DNA of 64,000 nt from Oscillospiraceae bacterium. GTDB taxonomy: Bacteria > Bacillota > Clostridia > Lachnospirales > Lachnospiraceae. The DNA lies in assembly GCA_021771715.1 (NCBI GenBank), contig JAETOO010000014.1, positions 62,001 through 126,000 of the forward strand, written 5' to 3'. Positions 34,543-42,664 of the stretch are shown here, piece after piece; the stretch's first letter is position 1, and each line of letters starts with the position of its first letter. Below the pieces are notes generated by a model, which saw only the letters and a program-made list of their open reading frames with translations, had not been told where the DNA came from and made no database searches. Made by a program: the position numbers and the translations under genes.

Positions 34543-37230
34543 ATGAATATAAATTACGAGACGAATATCTATATCATAGACCGGGAGTTTCGGTTGGTGG
34601 AGTTTGACAAGGCGGTGGCGGATCGCTATCCGGGAATCCAGGTGGGGGATCTGTGCTACCGGGCCGTCATGAACCGGGACACGCCGTGCGCCCACTGCCC
34701 GATTGCGGGCTGTTCGGACAACTTGTCCGTGGTATACTATGATTCGTGCTATGACGGGTTTGTGGAGGCCGCTTTCTGCGAGCTGACCGGGGGGAAATTC
34801 TGCGTGACGCGCCACAAGGTGGGCGTGGAGAGCGAGCATATGAAGAAGCAGATCGAGCGTTCCATCGGCTTCTTTGACGCCTACAGCCATGTGTTTGTGT
34901 CCACGTATTATGTGGAGTTTTCGACGGGCACCTACTCGGTGTTTAAGCGCGAGAGTTTTTTTGACGAGCGGTACAGTCAGGACAATCACTGGGAGCAGTT
35001 TGACGACTATATTCGCAGCTTTATTCACAGGGACGATCAGGAAGCGCTGTTTGAGGCCAGCCGGATCGGGACCATGCGGGAACGGCTTCAGAGAGAGACC
35101 CGGTACTCGCTGGTGGTCCGGGAGCTCTCGGAACATGGCATGCGGTGGCTGCGCTTCGAGGTGAACCGCGGCGTTGACGACGACCACGCGGCGGTCAGCT
35201 TTATGGACATCTCCGAGGAGAGAGCGACGAAGCTCAGGCTGGAGCAGATGGACATTGTCGAGGCGCTCAGCCGCGATTATACGGAAATCACCCAGGTCGA
35301 TCTGGAGAATAACGTGTCCATTGCCTTCAAATCGCATGGCGAGATGGTCGTGGAGGACCGCAGGAAGGTCCATCCGTATGAGCAGACCTGGGCATGGGTG
35401 ATCGAAACGTATGTGTATCCGGCGGACCGGGAATCGTTCCGGGAGAAGGTGTCCGCTGCGGCGCTCAGAAGTGCACTGAAGGAGGCGGATACGCTGGTGG
35501 TTCCGTTCCGGGCGACGCTGGAGGGCGAGCTCCATCACTATCAGGTGAAGTTCGTCGCGGCGGGCGGCGACAGGCATCATCTGATTCTGGGCATTCGCAA
35601 CGCGGATGCGGAGGTCAGGACGGAGGAAGAGCGGAGAAAGATCCTTCAGGACGCGCTGGCGGCCGCGGAGCACGCGAACAGAGCCAAGACGACCTTCCTC
35701 AACAACATGTCCCACGACATCCGCACGCCGATGAACGCGATCATCGGCTTCACGGCCCTCGCGGCGGCGCACATCGACAACAAAAAGCAGGTGGCAGACT
35801 ACCTCGGAAAGATCTCGGTGTCCAGCGAGCATCTGCTCTCCCTGATCAACGACGTGCTGGACATGAGCCGGATCGAGAGCGGTAAGGTGAAGATTGAGGA
35901 GAAGGAAGTGCATCTGCCGGACGTGCTGCACGATCTTCGGACCATCATTCAGGCCAACGTGCGCGCCAAGCAGCTTGAGCTATTCATCGATTCCGTGGAT
36001 GTGGTCCATGAGGACATCATCTGCGACAAGCTGCGGCTGAACCAGGTCCTGCTGAACCTCATCAGCAACGCCGTGAAATTTACAAAACCAGGCGGCACGG
36101 TCAGTGTCCGCGTGATCGAGAAGCCCGGAGCGCCGGGCGGAATGGCAAACTACGAGTTCCGGGTGAAGGATACCGGCATCGGCATGAGCAGGGAATTCCA
36201 GAAGCACATCTTCGAGGCGTTCACTCGCGAACAGAGCTCGACCGTCAGCGGCGTCCAGGGCACCGGCCTTGGCATGGCGATTACGAAAAACATTGTGGAG
36301 ATGATGGGCGGCAGCATCTCTGTGAAGAGCGAGATTGGAAAGGGATCGGAATTTACCGTCCGCCTGTGTTTTCGCATCTGCGGGAATCCGGTGCACTGGG
36401 AGCAGATTCCCAGGCTTGCCGGACTGCATGCGCTGGTCGCCGACGACGATTTTAACACCTGTGCGAGCGTCACCCGCATGCTCACGAAGATCGGCATGCG
36501 CGCGGAGTGGACGACCTCCGGGAAGGAAGCCGTTCTCCGCACGCAGCTTGCCGTGGAGAACGACGATGCATTCAGCGCCTACATCATCGACTGGATCATG
36601 CCGGATATGAACGGGATCGAGACGGTCCGGCGCATCCGGGCGATCATCGGTGAGAGCAAGCCGATCATCATCCTGACTGCCTATGACTGGACGGAGATCG
36701 AGGAGGAGGCGCGGGCGGCGGGCGTCACGGCCTTCTGTTCAAAGCCGCTGTTCCTGTCGGAGCTGCGCGAGGCCCTTCTGAAGCCTCTTGAGGAGGAAGC
36801 GGCGGAGGCGGCAGCGGCAGTGGAAGCGGAAGTGCCCGATGAGGCTTTCGCGGGCAAGAGAATCCTTCTGGTGGAGGACAACGAGCTGAATCAGGAGATT
36901 GCTGCGAGCATTTTGGAGGACCAGGGCTTCCTGGTCGATCTGGCCGAGGACGGGACCGTGGCTGTCGAGAAGATGGCGTCTGCGCCTGCGGGGCACTATG
37001 CCCTCATCCTGATGGATATCCAGATGCCGCGCATGGACGGCTATGAGGCGACCCGCCGCATCCGATCCCTGGAGGACAGGGAGAAGGCGGACATCCCCAT
37101 CTATGCGATGACGGCCAACGCCTTTGAGGAGGACAGGCAGAAGGCGCTGGACGCCGGCCTGAACGGACACATTGTGAAACCGATTGATATTGCGGCTCTC
37201 ATGGCAGTTTTGAAAGGAGCGTTAAGATGA
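34543..37230 (+). CDS. Cytoplasmic hybrid histidine kinase with Cys-cluster sensor domain and two receivers
   Basis: The ATG at 34543 follows GGGAGG with 7 bases between; an in-frame TTG at 34528 is rejected. 895 residues, no membrane segment. The N-terminal PAS-like domain carries Cys38, Cys49, Cys52 and Cys57 (CYRAV.. and PCAHCPIAGC), suggestive of a redox or metal sensor. A second PAS-like domain resembles that of the first kinase. Then come HisKA (NMSHDIRTPMNAIIG, His391), the ATPase (SNAVKFTKPGG, GTGLGMAI), and receivers with Asp683 (IIDWIMPDMNG) and Asp825 (LMDIQMPRMDG). Its ATGA overlap with the next kinase gene shows an operon. Confidence 0.93.
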   Translation: MNINYETNIYIIDREFRLVEFDKAVADRYPGIQVGDLCYRAVMNRDTPCAHCPIAGCSDNLSVVYYDSCYDGFVEAAFCELTGGKFCVTRHKVGVESEHMKKQIERSIGFFDAYSHVFVSTYYVEFSTGTYSVFKRESFFDERYSQDNHWEQFDDYIRSFIHRDDQEALFEASRIGTMRERLQRETRYSLVVRELSEHGMRWLRFEVNRGVDDDHAAVSFMDISEERATKLRLEQMDIVEALSRDYTEITQVDLENNVSIAFKSHGEMVVEDRRKVHPYEQTWAWVIETYVYPADRESFREKVSAAALRSALKEADTLVVPFRATLEGELHHYQVKFVAAGGDRHHLILGIRNADAEVRTEEERRKILQDALAAAEHANRAKTTFLNNMSHDIRTPMNAIIGFTALAAAHIDNKKQVADYLGKISVSSEHLLSLINDVLDMSRIESGKVKIEEKEVHLPDVLHDLRTIIQANVRAKQLELFIDSVDVVHEDIICDKLRLNQVLLNLISNAVKFTKPGGTVSVRVIEKPGAPGGMANYEFRVKDTGIGMSREFQKHIFEAFTREQSSTVSGVQGTGLGMAITKNIVEMMGGSISVKSEIGKGSEFTVRLCFRICGNPVHWEQIPRLAGLHALVADDDFNTCASVTRMLTKIGMRAEWTTSGKEAVLRTQLAVENDDAFSAYIIDWIMPDMNGIETVRRIRAIIGESKPIIILTAYDWTEIEEEARAAGVTAFCSKPLFLSELREALLKPLEEEAAEAAAAVEAEVPDEAFAGKRILLVEDNELNQEIAASILEDQGFLVDLAEDGTVAVEKMASAPAGHYALILMDIQMPRMDGYEATRRIRSLEDREKADIPIYAMTANAFEEDRQKALDAGLNGHIVKPIDIAALMAVLKGALR

Positions 37231-39797
37231 AAGGCAAAATCAAGCATTTTCTGGTCGGCAGTCTGGCCAGTGTGTGCATTGTGTGCATCGTGGCGTTCAC
37301 AGCGCTGGCAGTTTATCTGAACCGTCAAAACGAGCAGGCTGTCACCCAGCTGGGAAACATCTACATGTCCAATATCAACAACCGCATCGCCAAGCATTTC
37401 GGCGCGATCAGCGATCAGTGCCTGATCCCGATGACGACGTTTGCCGAGAACATCCCGCCCATGTGCGAGAGCAGCAAGGAGGAATACTTCAAGTGGATGA
37501 CGTACTACGGGCATAGCCGGGACTATGAGTCCGTCAGCTGGTGCGACAGCGAGGGGAACCTGGAGACGATCTACGGGGACACGCTCCGGTACTCCGGGCC
37601 TGCCACGTTTCTGGAGACGCTGAAAAACGGGGAGAGCCGGGTCGCCGTCGGCTACAACGGCCGCGGGGATCAGGTTGTGCTGATGTGCGCACCCGTCAGA
37701 CTCAGCATTCCGGGCATGGAGGACTGCGTCGCAATGGTGGGTGAGCTGCCGATCAGCTATTTGTCCGATATCCTCTCTCTGGAGGAGGAAGACGCCCTCG
37801 TCTATTCCCTTGTCATCCGGACGGACGGCGCGTTTGTGGTGCGCAATTCCGCCGCGGTGCGGGACAACTATTTCGACCGGGTCCGCGCCGTATACGAGGA
37901 GACGAACGGGCAGTCCCCCGAGGACTTCATCGCTGCGTTTGAGGCGGCCATGAAGGAGGGCAGCGATTACTCCACAATGGTTCAGATCGAGGGTGTGCGG
38001 CAGCATATGTACGCGTCCAGTCTGCCCAACAGTGTGTGGTACCTGGTGACGCTCATGCCCTACGGTGCGCTGAACGAGTCGGTGGAGGGGCTGGGAACGC
38101 GCTCCCTTGCCGCGTCCGCGGCGGTCTGCGCGGTCGTCCTGCTGTCCCTGATCGTCTTGTTCCTGCGGTATCTCATCCTGAACCAGGCGCAGGTGAAGGA
38201 ACTGGAGGAGGCCAGGCAGTCGGCTGAGGAGGCCAGACAGGAGGCCGAAATCGCCAGCAAGTCCAAAGGAGAGTTCCTCTCCAACATGAGCCACGACATC
38301 CGCACGCCGATGAACGCGATTGTGGGCATGACGGCCATCGCCACGGCGCACATAGACGATCCGCAGCAGGTGCAGAACTGTCTGAGGAAGATCACGATGT
38401 CCAGCCGTCACCTGCTGGGACTGATCAACGACGTGCTGGATATGTCCAAGATCGAGAGCGGCAAGATGACGCTCAACGAGGAGCTTGTGTCTCTGCGGGA
38501 GCTCATGGAGAGCATCGTGAGCATCGTGCAGCCGCAGGTGCGGGCGAAGCACCAGAAGTTCAACATCTCCATCTTCAACATCCTCTCGGAGAACGTGCAT
38601 TGCGACAGCGTGCGCCTCAATCAGGTGATGCTGAACCTGCTGTCCAACGCGATCAAGTTCACGCCGGAGAACGGTTCGATCGAGGTTGCTCTCCACGAGG
38701 AGGTGTCGCCAAAAGGGGAGGAGTATGTCCGCATCCGCATTCATGTGAAGGATACCGGCATCGGCATGTCCGAGGAATTCCGGCAGCATATTTTTGAATC
38801 CTTTACCCGGGAGGACAACAAGCGGATTCACCGCACGGAGGGCACCGGCCTGGGTATGGCCATCACCAAGTACATTGTGGATGCTATGAAGGGCGAGATC
38901 ATAGTGAAGAGTGAGCAGGGCGTGGGCACGGAGTTCCAGATTGTTTTGGATCTGCTGCGCGCAAAGGAGCGGGTGGAGGACATGATTCTGCCCGACTGGA
39001 TCATGCTGGTGGTGGATGACGACCGTCAGCTGTGCGAGAGCACCGTCGAATCCCTGCGCTCCATCGGGATCCGGGCGGAGTGGGTGCTGGACGGCGAGGA
39101 TGCCGTGAAGATGGCCACCCGGCACCACAGGGAACACAAGGATTACCACGTCATACTGCTGGATTGGAAGCTGCCGGAGATGGACGGCATTCAGACCGCA
39201 CGGGAGCTGCGCAGGCAGCTGGGCGACGATGTGCCGATCCTGCTGATGTCCGCGTACGACTGGAGCGAGATCGAGGAGGAGGCGCGGGCGGCGGGAATCA
39301 GCGGTTTCCTGATGAAGCCGTTGTTCCGCTCCACGCTGTTCTATGGCCTGAAGCACTATCTGGATGCAGAGGATGTCCAGCCCGTGCGGAAGGAGGAGAA
39401 GCGCGCGCATCAGTTTTCCGACAGGCGCATCCTGGTTGCGGAGGACAACGAGCTGAACTGGGAGATTGCCTATGAGCTGCTTCACGATTTCGGCCTTGAG
39501 CTGGAGTGGGCGGAGAACGGGGAGGTCTGCGTGGAGATGTTCGAAAACTCCGAGATTGGATACTACGACGCCATCCTGATGGACATCCGGATGCCCGTCA
39601 AGAACGGCTATGAGGCGACCGATGCGATCCGCGCCATGAACCGTCCGGACGCTGCGCTGCCGATCATCGCCATGACGGCGGACGCATACTCCGACGATAT
39701 CCAGAGATGTTTGAGCCACGGCATGAACGCCCACGTGGCGAAGCCGATCGACATCGAGGAGATTGGCCGAGTATTGAAAAAGTACCTGAGCGATTGA
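37227..39797 (+). CDS. Membrane hybrid histidine kinase with extracytoplasmic Cache-like domain and two receivers
   Basis: 856 residues; start overlaps the previous stop by 4 bases. Membrane segments at about 9-31 and 292-318 enclose a 260-residue extracytoplasmic domain with a Cache-like pattern (two-lobed, ending MVQIEGVRQHMYASSLPNSVWYLVT). A coiled linker leads to HisKA (NMSHDIRTPMNAIVG, His356), the ATPase (SNAIKFTPENG, DTGIGMS, GTGLGMAI) and receivers with Asp646 (LLDWKLPEMDG) and Asp786 (LMDIRMPVKNG). The kinase and receiver parts are clear paralogues of the two kinases upstream. It is paired with a soluble kinase, so the two may form a membrane/cytosol signalling pair or heterodimer. 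Confidence 0.93.
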   Translation: MKGKIKHFLVGSLASVCIVCIVAFTALAVYLNRQNEQAVTQLGNIYMSNINNRIAKHFGAISDQCLIPMTTFAENIPPMCESSKEEYFKWMTYYGHSRDYESVSWCDSEGNLETIYGDTLRYSGPATFLETLKNGESRVAVGYNGRGDQVVLMCAPVRLSIPGMEDCVAMVGELPISYLSDILSLEEEDALVYSLVIRTDGAFVVRNSAAVRDNYFDRVRAVYEETNGQSPEDFIAAFEAAMKEGSDYSTMVQIEGVRQHMYASSLPNSVWYLVTLMPYGALNESVEGLGTRSLAASAAVCAVVLLSLIVLFLRYLILNQAQVKELEEARQSAEEARQEAEIASKSKGEFLSNMSHDIRTPMNAIVGMTAIATAHIDDPQQVQNCLRKITMSSRHLLGLINDVLDMSKIESGKMTLNEELVSLRELMESIVSIVQPQVRAKHQKFNISIFNILSENVHCDSVRLNQVMLNLLSNAIKFTPENGSIEVALHEEVSPKGEEYVRIRIHVKDTGIGMSEEFRQHIFESFTREDNKRIHRTEGTGLGMAITKYIVDAMKGEIIVKSEQGVGTEFQIVLDLLRAKERVEDMILPDWIMLVVDDDRQLCESTVESLRSIGIRAEWVLDGEDAVKMATRHHREHKDYHVILLDWKLPEMDGIQTARELRRQLGDDVPILLMSAYDWSEIEEEARAAGISGFLMKPLFRSTLFYGLKHYLDAEDVQPVRKEEKRAHQFSDRRILVAEDNELNWEIAYELLHDFGLELEWAENGEVCVEMFENSEIGYYDAILMDIRMPVKNGYEATDAIRAMNRPDAALPIIAMTADAYSDDIQRCLSHGMNAHVAKPIDIEEIGRVLKKYLSD

Positions 39798-39807
39798 GCT
39801 CAGGTAC
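39777..39807 (-). terminator. Terminator of aroC, lying inside the end of the kinase gene
   Basis: GTACCTGAG (39782-39790) and CTCAGGTAC (39799-39807) form a perfect 9-pair stem. On the - strand the hairpin is followed by TTTTT (complement of 39777-39781), so it fits as the aroC terminator. Confidence 0.75.
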
Positions 39808-39840
39808 GGTTTGCAGGCATTGAGCGCTCCGGGCTGTATA

Positions 39841-40947
39841 TCAGTCTGGAGCGTAAATTTTTTTCACATGGTCGAGGCGGGCGCTCAGATTGAGCAGGAG
39901 GTGGTCTGCGAGCGTCAGCGCGGTCATCGCCTCGACGACGACGGCGGCGCGGGTGACGATGATCGGGTCGTGGCGGCCCTTGATGACCTCGGTGACGCAG
40001 TGTCCGTTCGTGCTTTGCATGCGCTGGGGCTGCCCGATCGAGGGGGTCGGTTTGAACGAGGCGCGGATGCGGATCGGGGAGCCGTCGCTGATTCCGCCGA
40101 GGATTCCGCCGCTGTGGTTCGTCAGCTTGCGGGGCTGGCCGTTCTCATCGTCCGCGTAGTAGTCATTGTTTTCGCTTCCGCGCTTTGCGGATACCTCCGT
40201 GCCGTCCCCGATCTCGATCGCCTTGACCGCGCCGATGGACATGATCGCCCGGGCGAGGTTGGCGTCGAGCTTTTCAAAGGCCGGCTCGCCGAGTCCTGCC
40301 GGGACGTGGGCGGCGACGCACTCGACGATGCCGCCGCTCGAATCCTGGCTCTGCAGACATTCCTCGAGCCATGCGCGCGCCTGCTCCTCGGCCACGGGGT
40401 CCGGCATTCTCAGATCGCTGTCCCACACGCGCGCAAAATCGCAGCGGCTGCGGTCGATCTGGACCGGTCCGATCGCGCTGACGTACGTGGTGAAGGAGAC
40501 GCCGAGCTCCGCGAGCAGCTTCTTCGCGACTGCCCCCGCGGCGACTCTGCCGATGGTCTCGCGCCCGGAGGAGCGCCCGCCTCCGCGGTAGTCCCGGAAC
40601 CCGTACTTCTGGTCGTAGGTGAAATCAGCGTGCCCCGGCCGGTACAGCTCGGAGATCGTTCCGTAATCGCGCGAGCGCTGATCCTGGTTCCGCACGAGCA
40701 TCGAGATCGGCGTGCCCGTCGTCCGCCCCTCGAACGTCCCCGAGAGGATCTCGACGGTGTCGGACTCCGCCCGCTTCGTCGTATAGCGGTTCTGTCCCGG
40801 CTTGCGCAGATCCAGATAAGGCTGAATGTCCTCCTCGGTCAGCGCGAGCCCGGCCGGGCACCCGTCCACCACGACGCCGATCCCCTTCCCATGTGATTCC
40901 CCCCACGTAGTTACCCTGAAAATCGTCCCAAAACTTGAACCAGCCAT
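39841..40947 (-). CDS. aroC: Chorismate synthase
   Basis: The ATG at 40947-40945 follows AAAGGAT and starts with the family's MAGSSFG; upstream in-frame sequence is not AroC. 368 residues. Signatures: GESHGKGIGVVVDGCPAG, RPGQNRYTTKRAESD, RPGHADFTYDQKYGFRDYRGGGRSSGRET, and the C-terminal region GGISDGSPI..R..FKPTPSI. The enzyme forms chorismate from EPSP using reduced FMN, the last step of the shikimate route. No other aro genes are nearby, and a family 1 repeat lies between it and the LysM gene. Confidence 0.96.
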   Translation of the reverse strand: MAGSSFGTIFRVTTWGESHGKGIGVVVDGCPAGLALTEEDIQPYLDLRKPGQNRYTTKRAESDTVEILSGTFEGRTTGTPISMLVRNQDQRSRDYGTISELYRPGHADFTYDQKYGFRDYRGGGRSSGRETIGRVAAGAVAKKLLAELGVSFTTYVSAIGPVQIDRSRCDFARVWDSDLRMPDPVAEEQARAWLEECLQSQDSSGGIVECVAAHVPAGLGEPAFEKLDANLARAIMSIGAVKAIEIGDGTEVSAKRGSENNDYYADDENGQPRKLTNHSGGILGGISDGSPIRIRASFKPTPSIGQPQRMQSTNGHCVTEVIKGRHDPIIVTRAAVVVEAMTALTLADHLLLNLSARLDHVKKIYAPD

Positions 40948-41117
40948 AATCGTATCCTTTCTATCTGAGTAATTGATATGTATAAGTGTATACAAAATGC
41001 AACCGCATCCATAGCATAACAGATAACTAAAATGCAATTCAAGGCTATTGCCTGTCCCTCAGTATAATACAAGTCACCATTTGTATGCAAGCAAATCTGC
41101 ACGGATTGATGATAATG

Positions 41118-41319
41118 GAACGCCCATTCAGCCACAGACAGGAGTCGCATAGCGGTGGATAGCTTGCGTAGCAAGCGGGGCGCTGTGTGCCAGTGTTGCT
41201 GAGCCCCGGTGAGGCTCGTTTAGCAACGACCGAGTCGGCAGACGAGACCACACGGTTAGCGCCGACCGAAGCAGAGCGTAGACCTGAGGCTTACATGGCA
41301 TCTCGGCTGAACTGTAACT
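41118..41319. repeat. Dispersed multi-hairpin repeat, family 1, copy B
   Basis: Matches copy A in reverse orientation (GGAACGCCCATTCAGCC, AGCTTGCGTAGCAAGCGGGGCGCTGTGTGCCAG, TTAGCGCCGACCGAAGCAGAGCGTAGACCT). It ends GGCTGAACTGTAAC. It lacks the A/T-rich left module of copies A and C, and carries an additional 50-base hairpin segment (TTGCTGAGCC ... TAGCAACGACCGAGTCGG) inside. It occupies part of the 520-base gap between aroC and the LysM gene. Confidence 0.85.
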
Positions 41320-41467
41320 GTCAATTTCACGTCCGGGGCGTCTGACCTCTGCGCACAGAGCAAGGATCAAGGAACGGATTTTCCCGTGCAGCAGAGTGCA
41401 GGAACCCCACCGCCTGCGTCTGCATATTTTATGGAAGAATCCTATTTACAGGAGGAGTACGATCCTT

Positions 41468-41659
41468 ATGAAAGACTGTCCATGCCCCCGCTGCATCGGG
41501 TTTACGCACACGATTGAGCCGGGCGATACGCTGTATAAGCTCAGCAGGCGCTACCACGTGCGCGTGTCGGCGCTGCTCTTTGCGAACCCTTACGTCGACA
41601 TTTACAATCTGCAGATCGGGGATGAACTCTGCATTCCGCGGGTGCAGCCCTTTGACTGA
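41468..41659 (+). CDS. Small LysM-domain protein
   Basis: The ATG at 41468 follows AGGAGGAG; the frame extends upstream into the leader but without a start context. 63 residues, almost all one LysM domain: THTIEPGDTLYKLSRRYHVRVSALLFANPYVDIYNLQIGDELCIP. The first ten residues (MKDCPCPRCIG) have three Cys and no signal peptide. LysM binds N-acetylglucosamine polymers. A protein without an export signal and with Cys residues fits a spore-coat or forespore-surface protein, as for short LysM proteins such as SafA relatives, but that is inference. Confidence 0.85.
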   Translation: MKDCPCPRCIGFTHTIEPGDTLYKLSRRYHVRVSALLFANPYVDIYNLQIGDELCIPRVQPFD

Positions 41660-41707
41660 ACGGTTTCTTAAAATTATCTAAACACGCAGGATTTGCGGAG
41701 GAGCAGA

Positions 41708-41736
41708 TTGACAAAACAGGAGCACAAATTTATAAT
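41708..41736 (+). promoter_or_regulatory. Consensus SigA promoter of the rhomboid-like gene
   Basis: TTGACA, 17 bases, TATAAT: both boxes and spacing are perfect. It ends 34 bases before the ATG. Confidence 0.92.
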
Positions 41737-41770
41737 AAATCTATTCTTTGGCAAGGAAAGAGGATGAACT

Positions 41771-42604
41771 ATGAATTTTCTGGATAAGATGGAGCGGAAG
41801 TACGGCAGATATGCGATCCGGAATCTTCCGATGTTTATAATCGCGACGTATGTGGCCGGTTATCTGATTGAGCTGTTTATGCCGGAAATGCTGATGTATC
41901 TGATGCTGGATCCGTACTACATCCTGCACGGTCAGGTGTGGCGTCTCGTGACGTGGATTCTGATCCCGCCGTCGGGACTTGACTTTTTTACGATCATCAT
42001 GCTGTTGTTTTATTTCTCGCTCGGCCAGACGCTGGAGCGGACGTGGGGTGCCTTCCGGTTCAATGTGTATATTTTCTCCGGCCTCATCTTTACGGTGATC
42101 GGCGCGTTCCTTCTGTATGCGCTGACCGGCGCGGCAGGAGTGATCGGTCTGTATTTCAGCACGTACTATATCAATATGTCGATCTTTCTGGCGTTTGCGC
42201 TGACGTATCCCGATATGCAGGTGCTGCTGTACTTCATCATTCCGATCAAGATGAAGTGGATGGGCGCGTTTTACGGGGTGATGATCCTGGTGTCTCTGGT
42301 CCAGGGGAACATCGCGAGCCGTGTGGCGATCGTCGCCTCCCTGCTCAATTTTGTCCTGTTCTTCTTGCTGTCGGGGCGGTTTGCCCGGTTCTCCCCGCAC
42401 GAAGTGCACCGGAGACAGGAGTACAAGCGAAACGTGAGAAAGGTGCAGCCCAGAAAGGGCACTGCTCGGCATAAATGCGCCGTGTGCGGCAGGACGGAGG
42501 AGGACGGGGATCATCTCGAGTTCCGCTTCTGCTCAAGGTGCGATGGCAATTATGAGTACTGTCAGGATCATCTGTTTACACATCAGCATATCAAAAAGCA
42601 GTAG
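41771..42604 (+). CDS. Rhomboid-like membrane protein with C-terminal zinc-binding tail
   Basis: 277 residues. Six membrane segments lie in residues 18-205, with the rhomboid-type loop LDPYYILHGQVWRLVTWILIPP and the following TLERTWGAFRFNVYIFSGLIF. The GxSG serine motif and the matching His of active rhomboid proteases are not visible, so this is probably a non-proteolytic (pseudoprotease) member. The tail has CAVCGRTEEDG, FRFCSRCDGNYEYCQDHLFTHQH: a Cys/His set likely to bind zinc. A near-perfect promoter suggests steady expression. The LTA-synthase-like gene follows 60 bases later, so the two may be co-transcribed. Confidence 0.8.
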   Translation: MNFLDKMERKYGRYAIRNLPMFIIATYVAGYLIELFMPEMLMYLMLDPYYILHGQVWRLVTWILIPPSGLDFFTIIMLLFYFSLGQTLERTWGAFRFNVYIFSGLIFTVIGAFLLYALTGAAGVIGLYFSTYYINMSIFLAFALTYPDMQVLLYFIIPIKMKWMGAFYGVMILVSLVQGNIASRVAIVASLLNFVLFFLLSGRFARFSPHEVHRRQEYKRNVRKVQPRKGTARHKCAVCGRTEEDGDHLEFRFCSRCDGNYEYCQDHLFTHQHIKKQ

Positions 42605-42664
42605 AAAACCAGGAGCGGCCGCAGGATGGCGTCAGGATCCGGCCGCCAAGAAGGACTGAATCAC

